NCBI GenBank assembly: GCA_900543555.1
Contig: UQRL01000011.1
Coordinates: 1-55,866, forward strand
DNA length: 55,866 nucleotides
Direction: 5' to 3'
Source of the DNA: an uncultured Oscillospiraceae bacterium
GTDB taxonomy: Bacteria > Bacillota > Clostridia > Oscillospirales > Acutalibacteraceae
The first letter of the stretch is position 1, and every line of letters starts with the position of its first letter. The notes beneath the pieces were generated by a model. The model was given only the letters and a program-made list of their open reading frames with translations, did not search any database and was not told the DNA's origin. Made by a program: the position numbers and the translations under genes. This document shows positions 25,207 to 34,690 of the stretch, piece after piece.

Positions 25207-26115
25207 TCAGTCCAGGATCATCAGGTCCCGGATGTACTTGATGGTGTACTTCAGTCCCTTCTCTCCCTTGTCGCCCCTCCAGGTGGCGGAGTGGGGCTCA
25301 ATGGCCAGGTAACCGTCATATCCATACTTGTACAGAATGGCGAAGAAGGCCCGCCAGTTGATGACGTCGATTCCCGCGGGAGGGTTGTCATACACAGTGT
25401 TGGGCTTCTCAAAGTAGGGCTGGAAGATGCCTTTCAGCTCTGGGTGGGCGGCGGCCAGGTCCCGGATGGCCCACATGGTGGGCTCTTCCGAGGGCCCCCG
25501 CTGGATGACGCCCTTGACATGCACATACTGGATGTGGCTGCCCCACTCCAGGGCCTCGTCCAGATAGGCGCCCTGGGCGCCGCCGTGGACAAAGCTGTGG
25601 GAGGGGTCGTATTTGATGCCCAGCCCGGGCACTTCGCTGAGCACCAGCTTCCACTGCTCCGGGGTGCGGATGTAGTTGCCGCCCATCATGCAGTTGACGA
25701 TGGAGCACTGCATCCCACGCTCCGCTGCTGCAGCCACCATCTGGTTGAGCACCTTGATGGCAGCGGTGATGTTCTTGTAGTAGGAGAGTTCCTCCACATA
25801 GGCCACACTGCACAGGTAGTGCTTGGCCCCCAGGTACTGGCCGAAATCCATTACAGCCAGCACGTTTTCCCACTCCTGGGGAATGACGTCGCCGTTCTTG
25901 TCCAGGATGCGGCTGGCCCAGCGGCCCACAGCGCCCACTTCCACGCCGGTGCGCTGGCTTGCCTCTTTGATGGCCTCCTGGCGGGCTGCCAGTTCCTTAA
26001 CAGGAAGTCCGAAGAAATCCTCTGGGTTGCAGTCAAACTCTACAAATTCCAGCCCCAGATCTTTAGCGCGCTCCAGGCTGGCGGCCTCGGGGGGCATGAT
26101 AATCCCCAGTTTCAT
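25207..26115 (-). CDS. Sugar phosphate isomerase/epimerase (AP endonuclease 2 TIM-barrel family), 302 aa
   Basis: The TIM-barrel pattern and metal-site residues fit the xylose-isomerase-like family: GLEFVEFDCNP, VNCMMGGNY, IKYDPSHSFVHGG, YVHVKGV and the C-terminal YLAIEPHSATW. These enzymes isomerise or epimerise sugars or inositol derivatives; the substrate is unknown. An AAGGAGGAA site precedes the ATG. The GNAT gene lies 54 bases upstream on the same strand. No sugar transporter is adjacent. Confidence 0.85.
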   Translation of the reverse strand: MKLGIIMPPEAASLERAKDLGLEFVEFDCNPEDFFGLPVKELAARQEAIKEASQRTGVEVGAVGRWASRILDKNGDVIPQEWENVLAVMDFGQYLGAKHYLCSVAYVEELSYYKNITAAIKVLNQMVAAAAERGMQCSIVNCMMGGNYIRTPEQWKLVLSEVPGLGIKYDPSHSFVHGGAQGAYLDEALEWGSHIQYVHVKGVIQRGPSEEPTMWAIRDLAAAHPELKGIFQPYFEKPNTVYDNPPAGIDVINWRAFFAILYKYGYDGYLAIEPHSATWRGDKGEKGLKYTIKYIRDLMILD

Positions 26116-26169
26116 AGCAAATTCCTCCTTAAGAAAAATAGGTCTATTGTAAAAGCCAAAAATGGCGGT

Positions 26170-26691
26170 TTACCTTATTCCAGAAAAAGGGGGTTCCAGC
26201 TCCTTTTCCAGGGTGTAGGAGCGGATTCCCAGCCCCAGCCGCTGGTAAAACTGAAGGGCCTGCTGGTTAAAGGGCCACACTGTCAGCGAGAGCCGCTTGG
26301 CGCCAAATGCCCTGCCTTGACGTTCCCCCTCCGCCAAAAGAGCGGAGGCCACGCCCTGCCTGCGAAAAGCGGGGGCCACATATAGGTCTACAACATACAG
26401 GCTCTTGTCCGGCTTCAGCAAAGGACTGCCCGGGGCTTCCCGCAAGGTAAAAGAGCACATTCCCGCAGGGACGCCGTCCACCTCAGCCAGCAGGCGCAGC
26501 TCGTGGCAATCGTTCAGCTCTTCCAAATACTGCTCCTGGGGCACAGGATGTTCCAAGGGGCAGAACAGGTCGGGACGGGCTCCCACATGCATTCGGTGCA
26601 GGTCTGCCTCCCATTGGTCGTAGAGGGGATAATCCTCCGGTGTCAAGCTCCGGATGTGCAGGCGCCCCGCTTCTGGGGGGATTTGGTTCAT
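26170..26691 (-). CDS. GNAT-family N-acetyltransferase, 173 aa
   Basis: A single GNAT domain is seen, with the acetyl-CoA-binding signature LYVVDLYVAPAFRRQGVASALL (R-x-x-G-x-A, about residues 97-120) and the later NQQALQFYQRLG motif. The acceptor is unknown. It reads toward the epimerase gene and may be co-transcribed with it. It diverges from the pyrophosphatase-like gene. Confidence 0.85.
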   Translation of the reverse strand: MNQIPPEAGRLHIRSLTPEDYPLYDQWEADLHRMHVGARPDLFCPLEHPVPQEQYLEELNDCHELRLLAEVDGVPAGMCSFTLREAPGSPLLKPDKSLYVVDLYVAPAFRRQGVASALLAEGERQGRAFGAKRLSLTVWPFNQQALQFYQRLGLGIRSYTLEKELEPPFSGIR

Positions 26692-26715
26692 ACAAGCCTT
26701 CCTTTCTGCCGCCTA

Positions 26716-26744
26716 TGGACGGGGCGGCTTCTATGTGCTATACT
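26716..26744 (+). promoter_or_regulatory. Probable promoter of the pyrophosphatase-like gene
   Basis: TGGACG (26716-26721) and TATACT (26739-26744) have a 17-base spacer, ahead of GGGAGGG at 26762-26768. Confidence 0.5.
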
Positions 26745-26774
26745 GATGGCAGCATTGCTTTGGGAGGGAAAACT

Positions 26775-27173
26775 GTGTTGAAATCCACCCCTGGCTTCTG
26801 GCAGGCCATGGACCAGCTTCTGGCGCATTCTAAAATCGCGATTGACCGGCCCCGGGGCTCCCAGCACCCCCGCTATCCCAAAATGGTCTACCCTCTGGAT
26901 TACGGCTATCTGGAGGGGACTTCTGCCATGGATGGGGAAGGCGTGGACGTGTGGGTGGGCACCAGCCCTGTAAATGGCCTGGACGCTCTCCTCTGTGTGG
27001 TGGACTTACCGAAAGGAGAGGTGGAGGTCAAGCTGCTCCTGGGGTGTACGGAAGGGGAAAAACAGCTGGCCCTCCAATTTCAAAGCCAGCCGCCCCACAT
27101 GCTGGCGCTGCTGGTCCGCCGGAAGGAGACCCCCAGTAAAAAGGATAGCACAGAAAGCGGCTCTTCGCAATGA
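26775..27173 (+). CDS. Short inorganic pyrophosphatase-like protein, 132 aa
   Basis: The segment YPKMVYPLDYGYLEG followed by MDGEGVDVWVG resembles the class I pyrophosphatase core, with D-G-E-G-V-D in place of the usual D-G-D-P-L-D. Acidic metal ligands are mostly kept. The protein is shorter than family I enzymes (about 170 aa), so activity is uncertain. The start is GTG 26775 (or TTG 26778) behind GGGAGGG. An upstream in-frame ATG at 26640 lies on the divergent GNAT gene and is rejected. Confidence 0.7.
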   Translation: MLKSTPGFWQAMDQLLAHSKIAIDRPRGSQHPRYPKMVYPLDYGYLEGTSAMDGEGVDVWVGTSPVNGLDALLCVVDLPKGEVEVKLLLGCTEGEKQLALQFQSQPPHMLALLVRRKETPSKKDSTESGSSQ

Positions 27174-27230
27174 GGGAGTCGAATTCTAATGCAGAGATTT
27201 TTCGGCGCTTGAGCCGTTGGAGGCATTTGT

Positions 27231-27608
27231 ATGAACCGCAATGCGCATAGGATAGGTGCCTTGTCCCGCTTATTGGAGGGGGGAGAAACACTGTTCTAGC
27301 CAATTTACGGGACACTCGTTCAGAGAGGCCACCGGTGGTCCGGCTACTTTGGATTGACCGAACATCACTTGTTGATCGCCCTCCTGGGAGAAAACGGCCA
27401 AGCAGTCCAGTGGAGTTCTCGCGTTCCGTTAGAGATCAAGAAAGTCACAGTAAAAAAGGGGCTGCTTCCTCTGCAATACCACATCCGCATGGAATTTTGT
27501 GAGGGGGAAGCGGGACACTTTCTCGCTTCCAAAAAGGTGCTGGGCATGGAAAACCAAGGGAAAAACCTGAAAGGCTTCCTGGAGTTTCTACAGGCGTGTT
27601 CTGGCTGA
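27231..27608 (+). pseudogene. Hypothetical gene with one in-frame amber codon, 125 codons
   Basis: A good GGAGG (27219-27223) stands 7 bases before ATG 27231. The frame runs 22 codons to TAG at 27297-27299 and then stays open for 102 more codons to TGA at 27606. The downstream part is protein-like (GHRWSGYFGLTEHHLLIALL, then QYHIRMEFCEG and KKVLGMENQGKNLKGFLEFL). A single CAG-to-TAG change would explain it. A restart at TTG 27354 is possible but has no good ribosome binding site. The family is not recognised. Confidence 0.5.
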
Positions 27609-27851
27609 ATGGCGCAAAAACTGCCCCTGCGGCCTTGCAGGCCCGCGGCGCCATCTCCCGGCAACGGGGCTAAAAGGGGGAGCGGCTTTCACGGCTGGTT
27701 CGCTTTCAGTGGGACCTTTCTTTTTCTTGCAAAGAATTTAATTTTATTTCTAATAAAGAATAATAATAGAGGAAAAGTAGCATATTATGAAGGAGGGCGA
27801 AGGGCATTTGTGCCCATCCCTATCAATGAGCTTTGAAGGAGGAACAAACCA

Positions 27852-28010
27852 ATGGAAGTCTATGTGTGCGATGTTTGCGGCTACCGTTATGATCCCGCTG
27901 TGGGTGATCCGGACAATGGAATCGCCCCTGGCACTGCGTTTGAAGATCTTCCCGAGGATTGGGTCTGCCCCCTGTGCGGCGTAGGCAAGGACCAGTTCTC
28001 CAAAGAGTAA
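27852..28010 (+). CDS. Rubredoxin, 52 aa
   Basis: This small Fe(Cys)4 electron carrier has both canonical motifs, [10 protein letters not shown] near the N-terminus and [11 protein letters not shown] near the C-terminus, with the usual [18 protein letters not shown] between. AAGGAGGAAC precedes the ATG. In anaerobes it usually donates electrons to oxygen- or peroxide-reducing enzymes; no such partner is next to it here. An A/T-rich region upstream (27720-27775) probably contains the promoter. It ends at a bidirectional terminator. Confidence 0.95.
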   Translation: MEVYVCDVCGYRYDPAVGDPDNGIAPGTAFEDLPEDWVCPLCGVGKDQFSKE

Positions 28011-28022
28011 GAGGGAAACAAG

Positions 28023-28056
28023 AAGAGCGGCCTCCAAAAGAGGCTGCTCTTTTTTG
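28023..28056. terminator. Terminator after rubredoxin, possibly bidirectional
   Basis: AAGAGC-GGCCTC (28023-28034) and GAGGC-T-GCTCTT (28040-28051) form a stem with one mismatch, followed by T's. Confidence 0.85.
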
Positions 28057-29427
28057 CTATTCTGCCAAAGGCGTCATTTCCAAAAGCTCCCAGGCGGCGT
28101 CCAGCTCCTGGTAAGAGAGCCCCCGGTCCTCGTACTCGGCCTCTCCCTGCTGGTTGTCGGTGGGGTCGCTGCGCAGCTGCGCCTTAGGGGGATCAAATTC
28201 CCACTGGAATTGGCTGTTGGCCGCCATGCGGTAGGGATCCAGATTGCCAAAATAGTGCTCGTGCAGCAGAGTGCTGCCCGCCCGGTAACCGCTCCCCCCG
28301 AAGGAGCAGTCCGCAAACAGCCATCCATAGGGGGCCACATAGAATTGGGCCCAGTCGTGGCAGCCCTGGGAATAGGGGGTTACAAACAGCCCGCTCTGCC
28401 ACCGGGCCGGGATTCCCGCGCACCGGCACAGGGTGATGAACAGCAGGGCTTGCACGCCGCAGTCCCCCTTCTGGTTCAGCCCGGCGTACTCCGGGATTTG
28501 GGTGATGGTGAAATACTCCCGCATATAGGAGTAAGTCACCACCGTGGTGCAGTAGTCGTAGAAGCGGCGGGCCACCTTCAAGGGGTTGGTCTCCCCGGCG
28601 GAAAGCTCCCGGCACAGCTCCCGGAGAAAGGGGGTGAAGCGGATGTGGGGCGCCTGCTCCTGTGTGTCGAACTCCGGCTGGATGGGGGAGACCTTCTCCG
28701 GGTCCAGAGGATGGTATTCCACCCGGGAGTCATACTCGTACTCCACGGTAAAGGGCCGGTTTTCCCGGGGCGCGCAGGTAAAGCAGATGGTCCGCTGGCC
28801 TGCGGTCTCTGGGGCGATGACGGCCTCCTCTGGGGAGTAGCTCAAAATGCGGATGTTCTTCATGTTCACCGCAGGGGCGGGGATGGGCAGGTGCACCCGC
28901 ACCGTTTCCCCCGGCCGGAAGGCGCTGTCCGCCAATTTCAAGCTGGCCCGCAGCCGGATGTGCCGGGCGGCAAAGCCTTTTTCCTCCATCTCCCGGGCGG
29001 TTTCCTTCAGCAGCTTCTTCTCCGGGCTCTCCTCCGCCGGGGGCAGCCCCGCCCGCTGGGCGATCTGGGGATACACCTTCACCAAAGTGTCGTAGAAGCT
29101 GTGGCAGAAGTAGGGCTTGCCCTGCAGGTAGATCCAGTCGATTTGGCTCTTGTCCTCCAGTTCCCGCAGCTCCTCCCAGGTGAAGTCCGGGATGTGCTCC
29201 CGCAGGATGCGCAAGCCCTCCTCTTCACTGTAAATATAGTCCTGGGGCAGCCGAAGCAGAATTTCCTCTTCCAGCTCCAAGCGTTTTTTCACGGAAAAGG
29301 GCAGCTTTCCAGAGGCCAGCCGTTGGCGGATGAGCCGGTGGGCCCTTTCAAAGTCCCCGCACCACTTGGCCTTTTCAATGTCCTCCGGCAAGGGGATTTC
29401 CAAATAGCGCATCTGGTCCAATGTCAT
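28057..29427 (-). CDS. Transglutaminase-like domain protein, 456 aa
   Basis: The C-terminal half has the transglutaminase/protease triad: Cys in QKGDCGVQALLF, His in GCHDWAQFYV and Asp in FADCSFGGSGY. The N-terminal half is an acidic helical region of unknown fold followed by a beta-rich stretch. No signal peptide is evident, so it may act in the cytoplasm. The start is ATG 29427 with GGGAGGG 8 bases upstream; the ATG at 29433 is too close to that site. The substrate is unknown. Confidence 0.8.
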   Translation of the reverse strand: MTLDQMRYLEIPLPEDIEKAKWCGDFERAHRLIRQRLASGKLPFSVKKRLELEEEILLRLPQDYIYSEEEGLRILREHIPDFTWEELRELEDKSQIDWIYLQGKPYFCHSFYDTLVKVYPQIAQRAGLPPAEESPEKKLLKETAREMEEKGFAARHIRLRASLKLADSAFRPGETVRVHLPIPAPAVNMKNIRILSYSPEEAVIAPETAGQRTICFTCAPRENRPFTVEYEYDSRVEYHPLDPEKVSPIQPEFDTQEQAPHIRFTPFLRELCRELSAGETNPLKVARRFYDYCTTVVTYSYMREYFTITQIPEYAGLNQKGDCGVQALLFITLCRCAGIPARWQSGLFVTPYSQGCHDWAQFYVAPYGWLFADCSFGGSGYRAGSTLLHEHYFGNLDPYRMAANSQFQWEFDPPKAQLRSDPTDNQQGEAEYEDRGLSYQELDAAWELLEMTPLAE

Positions 29428-29521
29428 TTTCATTCCCTCCCACAGGCGCCTCTCCCGGCGCCCTTCGTTTTGTAAGATTATATCACAGTAAAGCAAAAAA
29501 GCAAAGAAAAAGTGTTCTCTG

Positions 29522-29552
29522 CGAAAAGAAAAGCTGCCCGCTGGGGCAGCTC
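29522..29552 (-). terminator. Terminator of the V-ATPase operon
   Basis: On the minus strand AGCTGCCC-CAGC-GGGCAGCT is followed by TTTCTTTT, just after atpD. Confidence 0.85.
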
Positions 29553-29562
29553 TCTTCCCACG

Positions 29563-30222
29563 TCACAGCGTCTCATACCCGTGTGCCTGTTGAAGCATCA
29601 TATCCTTCACCTTCATCAGCCGCACCTGGGTGGAGCGCTCGTTCTCATCCAGTTTCATGGAGATATAGCGGATGGTCTCCTGGAGCTGAGGAATCATCAC
29701 ATGCTCCAGGGCGTTGACCCGCCGCCGGGTCTTCTCAATTTCGGCGGCCATCAGCTGGCAGGCCTTTTCCTTTTCCGCCAGCTCCAGCATGGCGGGGAAC
29801 ACCTCTGCCAGGGCCTGAATGGCCCCGTCCAGGTCCGAGGAGGTAAAGGCAAAGCCGTAGGGGAACATGTCCCCCTGCTGGGGCGTGCGGGTGTGGAAGG
29901 TGAACTTGGGCACTTCCACGCTCATCACGTTTTCCACCTCGCACTCCAAAGAGACCCGCTGCTTCGGCGCCAGCAGGGCGGTGTTCAGTGCCGCGTCCTG
30001 CATGGAGGCCCGGGCCAGCATGAACTCCTGGTTGGCAGCTTTCAGCCCCTGTTCCACCTTTTGGCGCAGGGCCATGTTCTCCCGCACCCGGTCCAGAAAC
30101 TGGCGCATCAGCTCATCCCGCTTGTCTTTCAGCAGCTTGTGGCCCCGGGTGGCGGTGGCCAGCTTTTTCTTCAGGCGGGTCAGCTCCATGCGGGTGGGGT
30201 TCACCTGCAAACGCTCTGCCAC
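29563..30222 (-). CDS. atpD: V-type ATPase subunit D, 219 aa
   Basis: This is the central rotor shaft subunit of the V1 part, a long antiparallel coiled coil. The start VNPTRMELTRLKKKLATATRGHKLLKDKRDEL is diagnostic. The C-terminal helix (RRVNALEHVMIPQLQETIRYI) is also typical. It starts at GTG 30222, three bases after the atpB stop, and is the last gene of the operon. Confidence 0.95.
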   Translation of the reverse strand: MAERLQVNPTRMELTRLKKKLATATRGHKLLKDKRDELMRQFLDRVRENMALRQKVEQGLKAANQEFMLARASMQDAALNTALLAPKQRVSLECEVENVMSVEVPKFTFHTRTPQQGDMFPYGFAFTSSDLDGAIQALAEVFPAMLELAEKEKACQLMAAEIEKTRRRVNALEHVMIPQLQETIRYISMKLDENERSTQVRLMKVKDMMLQQAHGYETL

Positions 30223-30225
30223 AGG

Positions 30226-31605
30226 TCATTCCACCTTTCCGTCGTAGTACTGGTCCAGCAGCTTGTCGCTGATGCGCTTGAGTTCGCTTCTGGGCAGCAG
30301 GCGCAGCAGCTTCCAGCCCAGGTCCAGGGTCTCCTCGATGGACCGGTCCGTCCGGTAGCCCTGGGAGACATACTCCTTCTCGAAGGCGTCGGCGAACTGG
30401 GCGTACAGCTTGTCGGTGTCCGTCAAAGCGGCCTCGCCCAGCACCACCATCAGCTCCTTGGCGTCCTTGCCCCGGGCATAGGCGGAGAAGAGCTGGTTCA
30501 TGGTGGCGGCGTGGTCCGCCCGTGTTTTCCCTTCACCAATGCCTTTATCCTTTAAGCGGGAAAGGGAGGGCAGCACGTCGATGGGCGGGGCAATGTTCTT
30601 CCGGTACAGCTCCCGGCTGAGGATGATCTGCCCCTCGGTGATATAGCCGGTCAGGTCGGGGATGGGGTGGGTCTTGTCATCCTCTGGCATGGACAAAATG
30701 GGGATCAGAGTGATGGAACCGTTCCTTCCCTTCTGCCGGCCTGCCCGCTCGTACAGGGAGGCCAGATCCGTGTACATATAGCCCGGGTAGCCCCGGCGTC
30801 CGGGCACCTCTTTCCGGGCGGCGGAGACCTCCCGCAGGGCGTCGGCGTAGTTGGTGATGTCCGTCAGGATCACCAGCACATGCATGTTTTTCTCAAAGGC
30901 CAGGTATTCCGCGGCGGTCAGGGCCATGCGGGGGGTGGCGATGCGCTCCACCGCCGGGTCGTTGGCCAGGTTCACGAACAGCACTGTCCGGTCGATGGCC
31001 CCTGTCTCCTGAAAGCTCTTCACGAAGAAGTCCGACTCCTCGAAGGTGATGCCCATGGCCGCGAACACCACCACGAAGGGCTCGGTGGTGCCCCGCACCT
31101 TGGCTTGACGGGCGATCTGGGCCGCCAGCTGGGCGTGGGGCAGGCCGCTGGCGGAAAAGATGGGCAGCTTCTGCCCCCGCACCAGGGTGTTCAGCCCGTC
31201 AATGGCGGAAACCCCCGTCTGGATAAACTCTTGGGGATAGTTCCGGGCCGCCGGGTTCATGGGCAGTCCGTTGATATCCGCCCGCCTGTCAGGCAAAATC
31301 TCCGGCCCCCCGTCTATGGGGCGTCCCAAGCCGTCGAACACCCGGCCCAGCATGTCTTCGCTGACCCCCAGCTCCATGCTGCGGCCCAAAAAGCGCACCT
31401 TACTGCTCTCCAGGTTGATGCCCGTAGAGCTCTCGAACAGCTGCACCAGGGCGTTGCCCTCGTTGATCTCCAGCACCTTGCACCGGCGCTTCTCCCCGTT
31501 GAAGAGCTCGATCTCTCCCAGCTCATCATAGGCTACGTTTTCCACGCCCTTCACCAGCATCAGAGGGCCCGCCACTTCTTGGATGGTCCGATATTCCTTT
31601 GGCAT
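30226..31605 (-). CDS. atpB: V-type ATPase subunit B (non-catalytic nucleotide subunit), 459 aa
   Basis: This partner of subunit A in the V1 hexamer has the beta-barrel start [18 protein letters not shown], the degenerate P-loop region, and the B-type landmarks [22 protein letters not shown] and [23 protein letters not shown] 31605 shares its A with the atpA stop (TGATG) and sits 7 bases after AGGAGG; the adjacent GTG 31608 is closer. Translational coupling matches the paired A/B stoichiometry. Confidence 0.95.
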   Translation of the reverse strand: MPKEYRTIQEVAGPLMLVKGVENVAYDELGEIELFNGEKRRCKVLEINEGNALVQLFESSTGINLESSKVRFLGRSMELGVSEDMLGRVFDGLGRPIDGGPEILPDRRADINGLPMNPAARNYPQEFIQTGVSAIDGLNTLVRGQKLPIFSASGLPHAQLAAQIARQAKVRGTTEPFVVVFAAMGITFEESDFFVKSFQETGAIDRTVLFVNLANDPAVERIATPRMALTAAEYLAFEKNMHVLVILTDITNYADALREVSAARKEVPGRRGYPGYMYTDLASLYERAGRQKGRNGSITLIPILSMPEDDKTHPIPDLTGYITEGQIILSRELYRKNIAPPIDVLPSLSRLKDKGIGEGKTRADHAATMNQLFSAYARGKDAKELMVVLGEAALTDTDKLYAQFADAFEKEYVSQGYRTDRSIEETLDLGWKLLRLLPRSELKRISDKLLDQYYDGKVE

Positions 31606-33377
31606 CACAAGTCCTCCTTTGCTGCTTTTGCCTCTTTCAGTTCCTCCTCCAGCTGGGTGAGCACCGCCTGGTAGCGGCTCTCCACCTCTTCCGCCGGGGT
31701 GTATTTGAACCGGCCGATCTGTTCCCGCACCGGCAAAGCGATGAGTTTTCCGGTCTCCACGCCTTCCTTCAGGGCCTGCAGGCTCTTCTCATAGTAGCTG
31801 AGGATCAGCTCCATCATGGCGTGCTGCTTGGGGAGGGACGTGTAAGTGTCCACCTCGTCAAAGGCGTTCTGGTGGAGGAAGTCCTCCCGGATGGACCGGG
31901 CGGCCTCCAGCTTCAGCCGGTCCGGGGCGGAAAGGGCGTCCATGCCCACCAGCTGCACAATCTCCTCCAGCTCCGCCTCGTCCTGCAAAAGCCCCATGAG
32001 CTTGGCCCGCAGCTCCACCCAGTCCTTGGCCACATGCTGGGCGAACCAGGGCTCCAAGGTGTCCAGGTACAGAGAGTAGCTGGTCAGCCAGTTCACTGCC
32101 GGGAAGTGGCGCTTATAGGCCAGGCTGGAGTCCAGCCCCCAGAACACCTTCACAATGCGCAGGGTGGCCTGGGACACCGGCTCAGAAATGTCGCCGCCGG
32201 GCGGGGATACCGCCCCGATGACGGACAAAGTGCCCTCTCGCTGCTGGCTGCCCAGGGTGACCACCCGGCCAGCCCGTTCATAGAACTGAGCCAGACGGCT
32301 GCCCAGATAGGCGGGGTAGCCCTCCTCGCCGGGCATCTCCTCCAGACGGCCGGACATCTCCCGCAGGGCCTCTGCCCATCGGGAGGTGGAGTCCGCCATC
32401 AGCGCCACCGAATAGCCCATATCCCGGAAGTACTCCGCAATGGTGATGCCCGTGTAGATAGAGGCCTCCCGGGCCGCCACCGGCATATCGGAGGTGTTGG
32501 CGATGAGCACCGTGCGCTTCATCAGGGAGTAGCCGGTCTTGGGGTCCTTCAGCTCCGGGAACTCGTTTAGCACGTCGGTCATTTCGTTGCCCCGCTCGCC
32601 GCAGCCAATGTAGACCACAATGTCCGCCTCGGCCCACTTGGCCAGCTGATGCTGCACCACTGTCTTGCCGCTGCCAAAGGGGCCGGGCACCGCCGCCACG
32701 CCGCCCTTGGCCAAGGGGAAGAAGGTGTCGATGACCCGCTGGCCCGTCACCAAAGGCATGGCGGGAGAGAGCTTCTGGCGGTAGGGCCGCCCCCGACGCA
32801 CCGGCCACCGCTGTACCATGGTCAGGGGGACCTCTTTTCCGTCGGGGGTCTCCACCACCGCCACCGTCTCCGTCACAGGGAAGGCCCCGGCCCGGATGTC
32901 CTTCACCGTACCCAAAAGCCCCGGCGGCACCATGATCTTGTGGGTGACGATCTCCGTCTCCTGTACAGTGCCCAGCACGTCCCCGGCAGCTACGCTGTCC
33001 CCAACTTTTAAGGCAGGGACAAACTCCCACTGGCGGTCCCGCTTCAGCGCGGGTACCTCCACGCCCCGGTGCAGGTTGTTGCCGGAAAGTTCCATGATGT
33101 CATCCAACGGACGCTGGATGCCGTCGTAAATGCTGCCGATGAGCCCGGGCCCCAGCTCCACGCTCATGGGCTCCCCCGTGGATTCCACCGGGGCCCCGGG
33201 GGCCAGGCCAGAGGTCTCCTCATACACCTGGATGGAGGCTTCGTCCCCGTGCATCTCAATGATTTCGCCGGTGAGCCGCTGAGAGCTCACCCGCACCACG
33301 TCGAACATATTGGCGTCCCGCATCCCCTTGGCGATCACCAGGGGCCCGGCCACCTTTTTGATGGTGCCATTGCTCAT
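31605..33377 (-). CDS. atpA: V-type ATPase subunit A (catalytic), 590 aa
   Basis: The catalytic subunit hydrolyses or makes ATP in V1. The Walker A motif [13 protein letters not shown], the catalytic region [13 protein letters not shown] and [32 protein letters not shown] are all intact, along with the A-specific non-homologous insert. The start is ATG 33377; longer in-frame sequence upstream overlaps atpF and is rejected. It is coupled to atpB by overlap. Confidence 0.96.
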   Translation of the reverse strand: MSNGTIKKVAGPLVIAKGMRDANMFDVVRVSSQRLTGEIIEMHGDEASIQVYEETSGLAPGAPVESTGEPMSVELGPGLIGSIYDGIQRPLDDIMELSGNNLHRGVEVPALKRDRQWEFVPALKVGDSVAAGDVLGTVQETEIVTHKIMVPPGLLGTVKDIRAGAFPVTETVAVVETPDGKEVPLTMVQRWPVRRGRPYRQKLSPAMPLVTGQRVIDTFFPLAKGGVAAVPGPFGSGKTVVQHQLAKWAEADIVVYIGCGERGNEMTDVLNEFPELKDPKTGYSLMKRTVLIANTSDMPVAAREASIYTGITIAEYFRDMGYSVALMADSTSRWAEALREMSGRLEEMPGEEGYPAYLGSRLAQFYERAGRVVTLGSQQREGTLSVIGAVSPPGGDISEPVSQATLRIVKVFWGLDSSLAYKRHFPAVNWLTSYSLYLDTLEPWFAQHVAKDWVELRAKLMGLLQDEAELEEIVQLVGMDALSAPDRLKLEAARSIREDFLHQNAFDEVDTYTSLPKQHAMMELILSYYEKSLQALKEGVETGKLIALPVREQIGRFKYTPAEEVESRYQAVLTQLEEELKEAKAAKEDL

Positions 33378-33397
33378 AGTTGCTTTCCCCGCTTCCT

Positions 33398-33718
33398 TCA
33401 GGATTCGTTCTCCAAAATGTTGGAGCCCACGGCCTGCTCTACCGAGCGCTTGACCTGTTCCAGGCCCATCCCCGTGTTGCCGGAAATCCCTGGAATGGGC
33501 ACCACGGCTGGCAGGGGGCGCTCCCGCAGCCGGACGATCTCCTCTGGGATCTGGGCGCACAGGGCCTCTGTCACATACAGAACCGCGTACCCATCCTCGG
33601 CCAGCCGCCGCAGCAGCCTGGCCCCAGCCTCCGGCTCTTCCACAGGGAACACCTCCAGCCCCAGGGCTCCAAAGCCGTAGATGCTGTCCCGGTCTCCCAG
33701 CACGCCGATTTTATACAT
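33398..33718 (-). CDS. atpF: V-type ATPase subunit F, 106 aa
   Basis: This small rotor-stalk subunit binds subunit D. It begins [27 protein letters not shown], the classic subunit F start, and has the expected length. It overlaps the end of atpC by eight bases. No unusual features are seen. Confidence 0.93.
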   Translation of the reverse strand: MYKIGVLGDRDSIYGFGALGLEVFPVEEPEAGARLLRRLAEDGYAVLYVTEALCAQIPEEIVRLRERPLPAVVPIPGISGNTGMGLEQVKRSVEQAVGSNILENES

Positions 33719-34676
33719 AGGTCTCCCTCAGCCTTTCCCGGATGCGCCCCTCCGGCAGGCCGTTGCGTTTGCCGGAAAGGAGAATCCGAACTGTATCGGT
33801 CTCACGGCGCCGGGCCACCGCATAGGCAAACAGGGGTCCGGCTGTCTCATATTCCATTTTCTCGCCTTGAAGCAGTTCCAGGGCCTGGTCATCACACCAT
33901 TTCTCAAAGGCCGCCAGGGACTCCTGCAGGGCTGGAACTCCCCTGCTGTACGGCGTAGAAGCCACATAGGCCAGCAGGGCCTCCATGCCTTGGAGAGCCG
34001 CCCCTGCCAGGGTGTCCGTGTCCAGGCCGGGGCAGGGGGCCAGGGCCAATTGGAGAAACTCCCGGTTTTTTCCAGCCCGGCAGGCCCGGGCCGCCATGCG
34101 GATGTCTGCCCCAGCCACGGTCAGCTCCCCGTAGCGCTTCAGCACGGGCAGGCTGCTTTCCCGTCCCAGCCGCAGCAGCTCTTCCAGGCATGCCCGGTCA
34201 ATGAGCACGTCACACAACTGGCCGTCTCCGGTTTGCAGCAGTGCCCGGCAGGCCCGCTCCGCCGCTTGCGCCAGCGCGGGGGGAAGGGAGGAGAAGTCCC
34301 GCTCCCTGGCCATGGACAAAAGCGCTTCCGGCGCCCACTGCCCACCGGGAAGGAATACCCCCTGGGGGCTGGCCTCCAAAACGGCGCACTTGACCGCCGC
34401 CTTCAAATTGTTTCCGTCTGTGGGAAGCACCAGCGGGGCAAAGGGGGAGAGGTCCTGGGTCAACTCTTTCAGGAATTCCCAGGTTTTCTCCTCCTCGGCG
34501 GCCAGCATCTCACCGGCGGAGCTGCGGTCCTCCCGGCCCCAGCCCTTGTCGCGCAGCACCCGCAGGCATTCCTCCTCTGTCTGGCAGGCCATCAGCCGTT
34601 CCAGGTCCCCTTTGGTGAGAAGCCCGGTCTCTCGGGCCCGCACCCGGGTCACGGCGTAAATATAGTCTTGACTCAT
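33711..34676 (-). CDS. atpC: V-type ATPase subunit C (AC39/d-like), 321 aa
   Basis: This helical subunit joins the proteolipid ring to the D/F shaft. The start MSQDYIYAVTRVRARETGLLTKGDLERLM is typical of prokaryotic V/A-type subunit C. Two repeats of helical bundles follow, with KGWGREDRS and NNLKAAVKC regions. ATG 34676 is preferred over the upstream ATG 34694 because AAGGGGGGC lies between them. It overlaps atpF. Confidence 0.9.
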   Translation of the reverse strand: MSQDYIYAVTRVRARETGLLTKGDLERLMACQTEEECLRVLRDKGWGREDRSSAGEMLAAEEEKTWEFLKELTQDLSPFAPLVLPTDGNNLKAAVKCAVLEASPQGVFLPGGQWAPEALLSMARERDFSSLPPALAQAAERACRALLQTGDGQLCDVLIDRACLEELLRLGRESSLPVLKRYGELTVAGADIRMAARACRAGKNREFLQLALAPCPGLDTDTLAGAALQGMEALLAYVASTPYSRGVPALQESLAAFEKWCDDQALELLQGEKMEYETAGPLFAYAVARRRETDTVRILLSGKRNGLPEGRIRERLRETYV

Positions 34677-34690
34677 GGTTGCGCCCCCCT

